Below the pieces are notes generated by a model. That model had not been told where the DNA came from. It worked only from the letters and a program-made list of their open reading frames with translations, and ran no database searches. Position numbers and translations under genes: made by a program. This document shows positions 10,158-19,417 of a stretch of DNA of 64,000 nucleotides, one piece after another. Numbering within the stretch: position 1 is the first letter of the stretch; each line of letters opens with the position of its first letter. Origin of the DNA: an uncultured Bacillota bacterium (GTDB taxonomy: Bacteria > Bacillota_I > Bacilli_A > RF39 > UBA660); NCBI GenBank assembly GCA_905205665.1, contig CAJLEF010000003.1:1-64000 (forward strand), read 5' to 3'.

Positions 10158-11154
10158 ATTTTTGGCTATCATTTTGGTATTAACGATTAGTTTAGCCGGT
10201 GGTTGTGGCAATGATAATTATTTAAAAGATGAAAATGGTAAACTCATTGTTAATGAAACAACAGGACAAAGTGTTCAAAAAGATATTTTATGCCAACCAG
10301 AAAAAGATTCAGAACTTTATAAAATATATGAAGAAAATGAAAGCCAACTTTCTGTTAAAGTCAGTGAACTTCCTACCTGTGAGGAATTTACACCAACTTC
10401 AAATGCATATTCAGGATTATGGCAAGCTCTATTAGTAAAGCCATTAGCATTTCTTCTATTAAAAGTAGGTTATTTATTTAACAACTTTGGTATATCTGTT
10501 ATTTTATTAGGATTATTGATTCGTTTAATCATGCTACCATTGTCCCTAAAAAGTATGCGCCAATCTAAAGTAATGCAACAAATGCAACCAGAAATTGCCC
10601 GAATTGAAAAAAAATATGCCGGACGTACAGACAATGAAGCTATGATGGCAAAAAGTCAAGAAACCATGATGGTTTATCAAAAGTATAAAATTAATCCTGT
10701 TTCTGGATGTTTAATTGCTCTAATTCAAATACCATTATTCTTTGCCTTTTTATCTGCAATTAATAAAGTGCCTGCTATTTTCGAAGGCGAATTATTTGGA
10801 ATGAATTTAGGAATGACACCTTGGAAAGGTTTAAGTGAAGGACAATATATTTACATAATCTTAATTTTCTTAATTATATTTACAACGTATATTTCATTTA
10901 AAAATTCTATGAAAACAACTCAGAATGATGAAATGATGAAACAAATGAACATGATGTTTATGTTTATGATTGTAAGTATTTCCATTGCGTCATTCTCATT
11001 ACCAACTGCCATAGCTTTTTACTGGATTGTAACTAATGGCTTTGCAGTATTCCAAAATTATCTAATAAAGAAAATATTAGATAAAGACGATACTTCTAAA
11101 AAAAGTAAAAAAGTCATCGATGTGAAACATAAAGAAAAAAATAGAAAGAAGTGA
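10141..11154 (+). CDS. yidC: YidC/OxaA-type membrane protein insertase (lipoprotein form)
   Basis: 337 aa. A lipoprotein signal peptide ends at LAGGC, predicting lipidation at Cys22, as in Bacillus SpoIIIJ/YidC2. An extracytoplasmic loop of about 75 residues precedes the conserved insertase core (residues about 100-310) with several membrane helices and the cytoplasmic MRQSKVMQQMQPEI coiled-coil loop. The C-terminal tail is lysine-rich, as usual for ribosome contact. It inserts proteins into the membrane with or without SecYEG. Confidence 0.96.
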   Translation: MKIKNKFLAIILVLTISLAGGCGNDNYLKDENGKLIVNETTGQSVQKDILCQPEKDSELYKIYEENESQLSVKVSELPTCEEFTPTSNAYSGLWQALLVKPLAFLLLKVGYLFNNFGISVILLGLLIRLIMLPLSLKSMRQSKVMQQMQPEIARIEKKYAGRTDNEAMMAKSQETMMVYQKYKINPVSGCLIALIQIPLFFAFLSAINKVPAIFEGELFGMNLGMTPWKGLSEGQYIYIILIFLIIFTTYISFKNSMKTTQNDEMMKQMNMMFMFMIVSISIASFSLPTAIAFYWIVTNGFAVFQNYLIKKILDKDDTSKKSKKVIDVKHKEKNRKK

Positions 11155-11158
11155 GAAT

Positions 11159-11755
11159 ATGCCAGTAGTGACAGAGTCAAAAAGTAAAATAGCGGCTCTT
11201 GAAGAAGCCAAAAACAAACTACATACGGAAAAGATTTTATACAATATTGAAGAGATAACAAGTGGCTTATTTAAAACAACTACTTATAAAGTCTCAGCGA
11301 TTTCTTATGAAGAACTTTTAAATGACATAGAGACTTACTTAAAAGTTATTTTAGAAAAATTAGATATAGAAGTAAGTTTTGAAATTTTAGAAAATGAAGA
11401 TAATTATGAAATAGTTATGTCTTCATCAAACAATTCACTATTAATAGGAAAAGACGGTAAAAATTTAAAGGCTCTGGAACAATTAGTAAGGGCATACGTT
11501 TCTAATAATTGGAATAATTCATTAAAAATAATTTTAAATGTAGAAAATTATCGAGAAAAAAGAATTCAGGCACTAGAAAGATTAGCTATCAAAGTTGCTA
11601 GAGAAGTTCGAAATACCAAAGTAGACGTTGAACTAGAAAATATGAATTCTTTTGAAAGAAGAATTATTCATAATAAACTTGTTAATTTTAAAGGTGTTTC
11701 TACTGTGAGTGTAGGAGAAGAACCAAATCGTCATATTGTCATAAAAGCAGAATAA
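11159..11755 (+). CDS. jag: Jag/KhpB RNA-binding protein
   Basis: 198 aa. A KH domain with LLIGKDGKNLKALEQLV (about residues 98-114) and an R3H domain with SFERRIIHNKL (about 165-175). The N-terminal Jag-type segment is present but short. KhpB partners with KhpA to bind transcripts linked to cell elongation in other Firmicutes. It lies 4 bp after yidC in the conserved rnpA-yidC-jag cluster. Confidence 0.93.
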   Translation: MPVVTESKSKIAALEEAKNKLHTEKILYNIEEITSGLFKTTTYKVSAISYEELLNDIETYLKVILEKLDIEVSFEILENEDNYEIVMSSSNNSLLIGKDGKNLKALEQLVRAYVSNNWNNSLKIILNVENYREKRIQALERLAIKVAREVRNTKVDVELENMNSFERRIIHNKLVNFKGVSTVSVGEEPNRHIVIKAE

Positions 11756-11772
11756 TTAATTTCTGCTTTTTT
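11744..11772 (+). terminator. terminator of the rpmH-jag cluster
   Basis: AAAGCAGAA pairs with TTCTGCTTT, then T's to 11772; the left arm lies in the last codons of jag. Confidence 0.85.
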
Positions 11773-11818
11773 GAAGAATAAGTGTTATAATAAAGCGAAA
11801 AAAAAGAAGGTGTATTAA

Positions 11819-13174
11819 ATGAACTCAACGATTGCAGCCATTTCGACTAATAATATTGGAAATTCGGCTATTAATATTATTCGGGTAAGTGGACCAGAAG
11901 CTATTAAAATAGTATCTAAAATTTTTTCTAATAAAAAATTTTTTGAAGCGGAAAGCCATACCATTCATTATGGTTTTATTAAAAATGGTACAGAAAAAAT
12001 AGATGAGGTTTTAGTAATGCTTATGAGAGCACCTAAGACATATACAAGAGAAGATATTGTCGAGATAAATTGTCATGGTGGCTATGTTACAACAAATAAA
12101 ATTTTAGAATTATTATTAACAAATGGAGCCGTTTTAGCAGAACCTGGTGAATTTACTAAAAGAGCATTCTTAAATGGTCGAATTAGTTTGATGGAATCAG
12201 AAAGCATTAGTGATTTATTAGAGGCTAAAACAGAAAAACAAGCCAAAATGGCTATGCAAGGTTTAACCGGAAAAACGAAAGAATTAATTGTTAATTTAAG
12301 AGAAAAAATGGTTTCACTTTTAGCTAATATCGAAGTAAACATTGATTATCCAGAATACACCGATGAACTAGTAATTACCAAAGAAAATATTGAACCTAAT
12401 TTGAAAGAAATAAAAACATCTTTAAAAAAAATCATAAATGAATCTAAAAATGGTGAAATTATCAAAAATGGTTTGAACATTGCCATTATTGGCCGACCAA
12501 ACGTAGGTAAATCATCTTTATTAAATACGCTTTTAGAAGAAGATAAAGCAATTGTAACGGATATATCTGGAACGACAAGAGATATTGTCGAGGGCTCTAT
12601 TAATTACAAAGGAATTTTATTTAACTTTATTGATACGGCTGGAATAAGGGAAACTTATGATGTCGTTGAAAAAATAGGGGTAGAAAAAAGTAAAAGTATG
12701 ATTGAGAAAGCAGATTATACTATTTTAGTTTTGAATTATAATGAAACCTTAAATGAAGAAGAGAAAGGTTTATTAAAACAAATAGCGGATATTCCAAGTC
12801 TTGTATTTGTAAATAAAATTGATCTTGAAAATAAATTAGGTAATATTACAACAAATAAAAAAATTATTTATGGAAGTACTGTTTCGAAAAAAGGTATCGA
12901 AGAATTAAAAGACACGATTTTGGAAGATTTTGCCATAGAAGATTTAAGTCAAAAAGATTTAACTTATTTATCAAACACAAGGCAAATAAGCTTAGCAAAA
13001 CAAGCTATGCAAAAAATTGAAAATGTTATTAAAGCTAACGAAGAAGATGTACCAGTTGATATGCTTGCTATTGATATTAAAAGTGCCTGGGAAGATTTAG
13101 GAAAAATCATTGGAGAATATTACGAAGAAGAACTTGTGGATAACATCTTTCAAAGATTTTGTTTAGGAAAGTAG
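11819..13174 (+). CDS. mnmE: tRNA modification GTPase MnmE
   Basis: 451 aa. An N-terminal tetrahydrofolate-binding domain, a helical domain and an inserted G domain with GRPNVGKSS, DTAGIR and NKIDLE, ending with the catalytic CLGK (Cys448). With MnmG it makes the 5-carboxymethylaminomethyl modification at U34 of certain tRNAs. AAGAAGGTG is the Shine-Dalgarno. An extended -10 (GTGTTATAAT, ending at 11791) lies just upstream. Confidence 0.97.
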   Translation: MNSTIAAISTNNIGNSAINIIRVSGPEAIKIVSKIFSNKKFFEAESHTIHYGFIKNGTEKIDEVLVMLMRAPKTYTREDIVEINCHGGYVTTNKILELLLTNGAVLAEPGEFTKRAFLNGRISLMESESISDLLEAKTEKQAKMAMQGLTGKTKELIVNLREKMVSLLANIEVNIDYPEYTDELVITKENIEPNLKEIKTSLKKIINESKNGEIIKNGLNIAIIGRPNVGKSSLLNTLLEEDKAIVTDISGTTRDIVEGSINYKGILFNFIDTAGIRETYDVVEKIGVEKSKSMIEKADYTILVLNYNETLNEEEKGLLKQIADIPSLVFVNKIDLENKLGNITTNKKIIYGSTVSKKGIEELKDTILEDFAIEDLSQKDLTYLSNTRQISLAKQAMQKIENVIKANEEDVPVDMLAIDIKSAWEDLGKIIGEYYEEELVDNIFQRFCLGK

Positions 13175-13182
13175 GTGGAAAT

Positions 13183-15048
13183 ATGAAATATGATATTATT
13201 GTTGTTGGTGGTGGTCACGCTGGTATTGAAGCAAGTCACATCGCTGCCTTTAAAGGACACAAAACAGCATTAATTACAATGAATATAAATAATATTGGAG
13301 ATATGCCATGTAATCCTTCAATTGGTGGCACGGCGAAAGGAATCATTGTTCGTGAAATAGATGCTTTAGGTGGTTTAATGGGAAGAATCGCCGACCGTTC
13401 TCATTTTCAAATAAAAATGCTTAATAATTCAAAGGGACCCGCTGTTCGTAGTTTAAGAGCGCAAGCAGACAAGGTTACATATCCTAAAAATATGAGACAA
13501 GCTCTTAAAGATACTCCTAATTTGGATATTATTGAGGGCATGGTTGAAGATTTAATCGTCGAAGATAATAAAGTCAAAGGCATTGTTTTAGAAACTGGTG
13601 AGAAAATCTTATCTACCAGTGTTATCTTAACAACCGGGACTTATTTAAAAGCCAATATTTTAGTGGGAAGTGAAAACACTGAAGGAGGACCACACGGAGA
13701 GAGAAGAAGCAATCATTTAAGTGATAATTTAAAAAAATATGGTTTGGAAATTCAAAGACTTAAAACAGGTACTCCTCAAAGAATTAAGTCTTCTTCTATC
13801 GATTTTTCAAAAATGCAAAAAGAATGTGGCGATGACTGTCTTTGGACGTTTTCTCATGATGAAAAAGCAACTTATAAGCCAAATGAACAACAATGTTGTT
13901 ACCTTATTTACACGAATCAAAACACTCATAAAATCATTTTAGATAATTTAGATAAATCTGCAATGTATGGAGGTTATGTTACAGGTATTGGTCCACGTTA
14001 TTGTCCAAGCATTGAAGATAAATTAGTTCGATTTAAAGATAAAGAAAGACATCAATTATTCTTAGAACCAGAAAGTTTATACTATGACGAATGGTATTTA
14101 CAAGGTTTTTCTACTTCTATGCCACGTGATATCCAAGAAAAAATGGTTCATACTTTACCTGGACTTGAAAATGCTGTCATTTCAAAATATGCTTATGCTA
14201 TTGAATATGATGCGATTGACCCTTTACAAATCAAACCCACTTTAGAAAATAAAGTCATAGAAAATTTATACACAGCTGGTCAAATAAATGGTACAAGTGG
14301 TTATGAAGAAGCCGCTGGTCAAGGGCTTATGGCTGGTATTAATGCAGCTTTAAAACTTGAAAATAAAGAGCCCCTTATTTTAAAAAGAAATGACGCCTAT
14401 ATTGGGGTTTTAATTGATGATTTAGTTACCAAAGGAACACATGAACCATATAGAATGTTAACATCAAGAGCAGAATTTAGACTTTTGCTCCGTCATGACA
14501 ATGCTGATTTAAGATTAAGAGAATATGCTCATGAAAAACAAACTATCACAGATATTCAATATCAAAATTATTTAAATAAAAAAGAAAATTTGACTAAATG
14601 TGAAGAATTTTTAAAAGAAACTAAATTAAAAATTACTCCTGAAATAAGAAAAATTTTTGTAGAAAATAATTTTATTGTTCCTATCGCGACAGAAAGTTTT
14701 TATGATTTATTAAAACGTCCTGAAATTAAGATTTCCTTTTTAAATCAATTCGTCAATATTCCTTTTGATGAAGAAATTACAGAAGAACTAGAAATTATGA
14801 TAAAATACGATGGATACATAAAAAAAGCTTATAAAGAAGTCGAGAAAATGGTGAAATTAGAAGAAAAACAAATTCCAAAAGACATTAATTATAATGATGT
14901 TAAAAACTTAGCTTCAGAAGCTCGTCAAAAATTAGAAAAAGTAAGACCCATTTCTTTAGGTCAAGCTGCTCGTATAAGTGGTGTTAATCCAAGTGATTTA
15001 AGTATTTTAAGTATTTATTTAAAGAAAGAGTATGGCAAAGATGAATAA
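13183..15048 (+). CDS. mnmG: tRNA uridine 5-carboxymethylaminomethyl modification enzyme MnmG
   Basis: A 621-aa FAD enzyme, partner of MnmE. The N-terminal dinucleotide-binding motif is IIVVGGGHAGIEAS. The substrate motifs NNSKGPAVRSLRAQAD and the C-terminal helical domain ending near LGQAARISGVNPSDLSIL are typical. The ATG at 13183 follows GTAGGTGG and matches the family start MKYD; an upstream in-frame start would lie inside mnmE. Confidence 0.97.
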   Translation: MKYDIIVVGGGHAGIEASHIAAFKGHKTALITMNINNIGDMPCNPSIGGTAKGIIVREIDALGGLMGRIADRSHFQIKMLNNSKGPAVRSLRAQADKVTYPKNMRQALKDTPNLDIIEGMVEDLIVEDNKVKGIVLETGEKILSTSVILTTGTYLKANILVGSENTEGGPHGERRSNHLSDNLKKYGLEIQRLKTGTPQRIKSSSIDFSKMQKECGDDCLWTFSHDEKATYKPNEQQCCYLIYTNQNTHKIILDNLDKSAMYGGYVTGIGPRYCPSIEDKLVRFKDKERHQLFLEPESLYYDEWYLQGFSTSMPRDIQEKMVHTLPGLENAVISKYAYAIEYDAIDPLQIKPTLENKVIENLYTAGQINGTSGYEEAAGQGLMAGINAALKLENKEPLILKRNDAYIGVLIDDLVTKGTHEPYRMLTSRAEFRLLLRHDNADLRLREYAHEKQTITDIQYQNYLNKKENLTKCEEFLKETKLKITPEIRKIFVENNFIVPIATESFYDLLKRPEIKISFLNQFVNIPFDEEITEELEIMIKYDGYIKKAYKEVEKMVKLEEKQIPKDINYNDVKNLASEARQKLEKVRPISLGQAARISGVNPSDLSILSIYLKKEYGKDE

Positions 15049-15742
15049 AGAAGTATTTTATGAGGAATTAGCCAAGTTAAATATTGCATTAAACGAAGAA
15101 CAAAAAGAAAAGTTAAATACTTATTGTGAATTTTTAATAACCTATAATGAACATACCAATTTAACAGCTATAAAAGAACGTGATGATATTTATTTAAAAC
15201 ATTTTTATGACTCTTTGACTCTTGCTAAAATTTATGATTTTCAAGAAGAAACTCTTTTAGATGTTGGTACAGGGGCAGGTTTTCCTGGTGTGGTACTTGC
15301 CATTGTTTATCCAGGTTTAAAAGTTACTTTATTAGACTCTAATAATAAAAAAATAAAATTTTTAGATGAACTTATTGAAAAACTAAATTTAAAAAATGTT
15401 ACTACTGTTCATGATAGAGCAGAAAATTATATTAAAAATAATCGCGAAAAATTTGACTTAGTGACATCAAGAGCAGTTGCGGAGTTACGCATTTTACTAG
15501 AACTTAATATCCCTTACTTAAAAGTAAATGGTAAATTTCTAGTTATGAAAAGTAATGTCGAAGAAGAATTAGAAAATGCTTTGTCAGCTTTAAAAGTTTT
15601 GGATTGTCATTTAGATAAAGAAATCTCTTTTGAATTACCATTTAATGCTGGTAAAAGAACCTTACTTTTAATATCTAAAGATAAAGAAACAAATAAAAAA
15701 TATCCTCGTTTATATGAAAAAATAAAGAAGCAAAAATTATAA
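15032..15742 (+). CDS. rsmG: 16S rRNA (guanine-527-N7) methyltransferase RsmG
   Basis: 236 aa with the SAM-binding motif LLDVGTGAGFPGVVLAI and the family segment YLKHFYDSLTL. It methylates G527 of 16S rRNA; loss gives low-level streptomycin resistance in other species. The start is uncertain: ATG 15032, overlapping mnmG by 17 bp, or ATG 15041, giving MNKEVFYEEL, which matches relatives better. Neither has a strong Shine-Dalgarno; coupling to mnmG is likely. Confidence 0.94.
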   Translation: MAKMNKEVFYEELAKLNIALNEEQKEKLNTYCEFLITYNEHTNLTAIKERDDIYLKHFYDSLTLAKIYDFQEETLLDVGTGAGFPGVVLAIVYPGLKVTLLDSNNKKIKFLDELIEKLNLKNVTTVHDRAENYIKNNREKFDLVTSRAVAELRILLELNIPYLKVNGKFLVMKSNVEEELENALSALKVLDCHLDKEISFELPFNAGKRTLLLISKDKETNKKYPRLYEKIKKQKL

Positions 15743-15851
15743 AATTGCTTCTTTTTCTAAATGATTTAAATATAAAAAGCTATTGCTTATTTTTTCATTT
15801 ACTGATAGAATTAGTAATATAGTACAATAAGCGGTAAGGGGCTGATTTTAA

Positions 15852-17012
15852 GTGAATACAGATCAAAAAGTAATACAAGTACCTATAGAAGACATCATAC
15901 CAAATCGTTTTCAACCACGACTTGCGTTTGATGAAGAAGGATTAAAAGAATTATCAGAATCTATTAAACAACATGGTATTATACAACCTTTAGTTTTAAG
16001 AAGACTAGGCGATAAATATGAGATTATCGCAGGCGAAAGGAGATATAAAGCATCTACTATGGCAGGACTAAGAACCGTTCCAGCAATTATCTCAGACATC
16101 GATGATAACAAAAGTGCAGAAATTGCTTTAGTTGAAAATATCCAAAGAAGAAATTTAACCGCGATAGAGGAAGCAAAATCATATAAAAATTTATTAGATC
16201 GTGGTTATATGACTCAAGAACAATTAGCTAAAAAAATGGGTGTCAGTCAAAGTACCATTGCTAATAAACTACGACTTTTAAATTTAGTGCCAGAAGTTCA
16301 AGACGCCTTACTTCAAAATAAGATAGGAGAACGTCACGCCAGAAGTCTTCTTGCTCTTCCAAAAGAAGAACAAGCTGAATGGCTAAAGAAGATTATTTCT
16401 AATAGATGGAATGTAAAAGATTTAGACGCAGCTATTAAAAAAGCAAAAGGTACTAATGATGACATTCCTGTCGTAAATAAAACACCAGATATTAATACCA
16501 TCATGAATAATAGTCAAGATATTAAAATAGATACTAACAATAAAGAAATAGAATTGCCAAATAATAATCCAGCACCAACATCTAATAAATTCTTTAATTT
16601 CTTAGAAGATGAAGCGGTAAATATTAATACGGCTATAAATAATGATACCAAACCAGTAGTACAACCAAGTTCTATTGAAGTTTTAGATGATTTTTCTACT
16701 CCTAAAGAAGAAGATACTATTATGCCATTTTTCTTTGATAAACAAGATAATAATAAAAATGTAAATCAAATAGAAGAAATCAAAAATGATCCTGAAGAAG
16801 AAATTGTTGACCCAATGGACTCTGTTATCAAACTTGATCCTAATTATTCTTCTATTGTTAAAGAAGAAAAAGGACTTGACTTAAAAACAGCTATTGGGGA
16901 AATTAGAAATTTAGTTTCTTCCTTAGAAGAAAGAGGGTTCAAAATTAGTTTAGATGAACTTGATTTAGCTGGAAATTATCAAATGACAATTAATATTAAA
17001 AATAATGATTAG
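15852..17012 (+). CDS. noc: ParB-family nucleoid occlusion protein, Noc-like
   Basis: 386 aa from a GTG start with AAGGGG upstream. The CTP-binding ParB domain (residues about 5-95) has NRFQPR and GERRYKAS. The helix-turn-helix segment reads GVSQSTIANKLRLL and IGERHARSLLAL, the Noc form rather than the Spo0J form. The linker of about 130 residues (210-340) is Asn/Asp/Glu-rich and longer than usual. It lacks the N-terminal amphipathic helix by which Bacillus Noc binds membrane. It follows rsmG as Noc does, but no parA (soj) follows. It may act as Noc or as the chromosomal ParB. Confidence 0.88.
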   Translation: MNTDQKVIQVPIEDIIPNRFQPRLAFDEEGLKELSESIKQHGIIQPLVLRRLGDKYEIIAGERRYKASTMAGLRTVPAIISDIDDNKSAEIALVENIQRRNLTAIEEAKSYKNLLDRGYMTQEQLAKKMGVSQSTIANKLRLLNLVPEVQDALLQNKIGERHARSLLALPKEEQAEWLKKIISNRWNVKDLDAAIKKAKGTNDDIPVVNKTPDINTIMNNSQDIKIDTNNKEIELPNNNPAPTSNKFFNFLEDEAVNINTAINNDTKPVVQPSSIEVLDDFSTPKEEDTIMPFFFDKQDNNKNVNQIEEIKNDPEEEIVDPMDSVIKLDPNYSSIVKEEKGLDLKTAIGEIRNLVSSLEERGFKISLDELDLAGNYQMTINIKNND

Positions 17013-17037
17013 AGTTTTCTAGTCATTATTTTTTTCT
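17001..17037. terminator. bidirectional terminator between noc and the PBP gene
   Basis: AATAATGA at 17001-17008 pairs with TCATTATT at 17023-17030, inner TAGA/TCTA, followed by a T-run on the plus strand; the genes converge here. Confidence 0.75.
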
Positions 17038-18950
17038 TCTTTGCTGACAGTTTCTATTTCAGAACCCTTAACATAATAAAAAATAGTACTATTTTCTTTA
17101 GAATTTTCTTCACCTGTCACTCCATTTTTAACCATACCAATCACGTTTTGGGGTTTTTCATACCAATTATCCGTTTTTAAAACTTTTTCCATCGTGTCTA
17201 ACCATATATTTTTTGAATAGTAACTAGCTTTTGCATCTATCTCATGAGCTTCATCATTTCCTGTCCAAACCATCATCATTAAATCTGGTGTATAACCAAC
17301 ACTCCAAGAATCGGTATTTGTGGTCCCGGTTTTAAGGGCATATTTTCTCGTCATTCTATCAGACAATGATAAGGCAGTTGGAGTCGTATAACTAGAAAAA
17401 CTTTTGTTAGTGGTATTGGTCATCATTTCATTTAAAATATAGACATAATTACTATTTAAAACGATATTATGTTTTTCTTTATGTTCATATAAAATATTTC
17501 CTTCTAAATCTTCTACTTTTTCAATAAAGTAAGGTTCTATTTCATCGCCACCATTGGCAAGAGTTGTATAGCCATGTGCAAAATCAAGCATATTTAACTC
17601 ACTAGTTCCTAAAGCAAGAGAAGGGTTTCCTGTTAGTTTTTCTTTAATACCAACTTTTTTAGCGGTTTCTACAAGAACATCTGTTCCTAAAAATAAATGT
17701 GTTTTTACGGCATAAATATTGTCAGAGTAGGCTATCGCTGCTGCCATGGTAATATCTTTATTGGCATAAATTTGATTATAATTATTAGGAGAATAAATCT
17801 GATTATTGGCAAAATGGAAAGAGGTTTGTTCACTTTTAAAGGTAGAAGAGGAAACAAGCCCGTTTTCCAAAGCTGCATAATACAAAAAAGGTTTCATCGT
17901 ACTTCCAACTTGTCTTTTTGCTTTTGTCGCACGATTATATTGACTTTTGGCATAATTAAGGCCACCTGATAAGGCTTTTATTTTGCCCGTCGTAGGTTCT
18001 ACAATAATACTTGCTACTTGTAACTCTGTTTGATTACCCATATAACTTAAAATAGTACTTTCTAAAGTGGCTTCAACTTCTTTATCTAAAGTTGTATAAA
18101 TTTTTAATCCACCAGAATCTAATAATGAATTTGGAACAGATTTTATGTTATTTAACTCTGTTAAAACCGCATCTTGATAATACATTATCATTTGGGAGTT
18201 ATTTTCATCTCTTTTTCCATAAATTGGAATTTCACTTTGGAAGAGATTGTTATATTCTTCTTCATTTAATAATCCATTTTTTTTCATCGCATCTGCGACA
18301 ACCCAAGCTCTTTTAATACAAGCATCATAATCACTTACTGGATTATAATTACTAGGATTTTTAGGGATACCAGCTAACATAATGGCTTCTTCTAGCGTTA
18401 AATCTTTACTACTTTTATTAAAATAATATTTACTTGCGTCTTCAATGCCGTAGTTTCCTTCACCATAATTGATGGTATTTAAATAACCCTCTAAGATATT
18501 ATCCTTACTATAATGTACTTCTAGTTCAATCGTTAAAAAAGCTTCTTCAATTTTTCTTGACCATGTTTGGTCAAAAGTTAAAAACATATTTTTTATATAT
18601 TGTTGTGATATTGTGGAAGCTCCTTGTCTTGTATTATTTAAAAAATTAGTGATAAGGGCTTTTCCTATCCTTGGAATATCAAAACCTAAATGATGATAAA
18701 AACTTTTATCTTCCACACTTATAACAGCATTTTTTAAATCACTAGATATATCATCTAAACTTATCCAATCATTGGAACCAGAGCCTTGATAAATAAGATT
18801 TTCAGCACTATCATAAAGAAAAATTTTACCCATATTTTTAAGTTCTAGCTTTGGCGAAAAAAAAGCATATACATAAATACCAATAAGAACCACGATAGCA
18901 CTCAAAAATGTGAATAAGCAAAATTTCATACTAAATTTAACTAGTTTCAT
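17019..18950 (-). CDS. class A penicillin-binding protein (PBP1-type glycosyltransferase/transpeptidase)
   Basis: 643 aa. One N-terminal membrane helix (about 10-32), then a GT51 glycosyltransferase domain with catalytic Glu80 in VEDKSFYHH and GASTISQQ at 110-117. The transpeptidase domain has SxxK at Ser350-Lys353, SDN at 409-411 and KTGT at 540-543. It polymerises and crosslinks peptidoglycan, so the organism has a wall. It is transcribed against the surrounding genes. A 60-residue charged tail follows the transpeptidase. Confidence 0.95.
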   Translation of the reverse strand: MKLVKFSMKFCLFTFLSAIVVLIGIYVYAFFSPKLELKNMGKIFLYDSAENLIYQGSGSNDWISLDDISSDLKNAVISVEDKSFYHHLGFDIPRIGKALITNFLNNTRQGASTISQQYIKNMFLTFDQTWSRKIEEAFLTIELEVHYSKDNILEGYLNTINYGEGNYGIEDASKYYFNKSSKDLTLEEAIMLAGIPKNPSNYNPVSDYDACIKRAWVVADAMKKNGLLNEEEYNNLFQSEIPIYGKRDENNSQMIMYYQDAVLTELNNIKSVPNSLLDSGGLKIYTTLDKEVEATLESTILSYMGNQTELQVASIIVEPTTGKIKALSGGLNYAKSQYNRATKAKRQVGSTMKPFLYYAALENGLVSSSTFKSEQTSFHFANNQIYSPNNYNQIYANKDITMAAAIAYSDNIYAVKTHLFLGTDVLVETAKKVGIKEKLTGNPSLALGTSELNMLDFAHGYTTLANGGDEIEPYFIEKVEDLEGNILYEHKEKHNIVLNSNYVYILNEMMTNTTNKSFSSYTTPTALSLSDRMTRKYALKTGTTNTDSWSVGYTPDLMMMVWTGNDEAHEIDAKASYYSKNIWLDTMEKVLKTDNWYEKPQNVIGMVKNGVTGEENSKENSTIFYYVKGSEIETVSKEEKNND

Positions 18951-19066
18951 TCATTTTCACCTAATTTTATTATGGAAATTTCTTAGCAAAATATAAGTCT
19001 TAAAAAAAGTTCTTCTTTTTCTATAAAAAGCATGTTATAATGTACCGGAAAAAAGGAATGATTCCC

Positions 19067-19417
19067 ATGCAATTAAATTGTGATATAAAAAAAAGAGGTA
19101 AAATCATTGCTAATGCTAAACGTGTTCCTTATGAACTGGAAGATAATATTTTAACATTTGAATGGGAAGACATGAAGCATTGCTTAGATTTAGAAAATAT
19201 GGAATTTACAAGAGAAAATGATGATTATTCTTTTTTCTTAAATATAAAAGAACAAACCAGTGAAATTCGTTTGAAAAAGGAGAGTTATTACTTGCAAGTT
19301 CAAGTAGAGTATGCTAATCTTATGAAAGTGAAAAATATGATAACTTTGAAATATTTCATAGAAACGGATGACGAAGAAACAGAAGTTTGTATCGAATTAG
19401 AAGGTGACCAAAAATGA
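19067..19417 (+). CDS. DUF1934 family beta-barrel protein (YwiB-like)
   Basis: 116 aa, lipocalin-like beta-strand protein of unknown function. The family typically precedes argS in Bacilli, as here, where it overlaps argS by 4 bp. The ATG at 19067 was chosen because AAAAGGA lies 9 bp upstream; the ATG at 19058 is too close to it. An extended -10 (GTTATAAT, near 19040) lies upstream. Confidence 0.8.
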   Translation: MQLNCDIKKRGKIIANAKRVPYELEDNILTFEWEDMKHCLDLENMEFTRENDDYSFFLNIKEQTSEIRLKKESYYLQVQVEYANLMKVKNMITLKYFIETDDEETEVCIELEGDQK

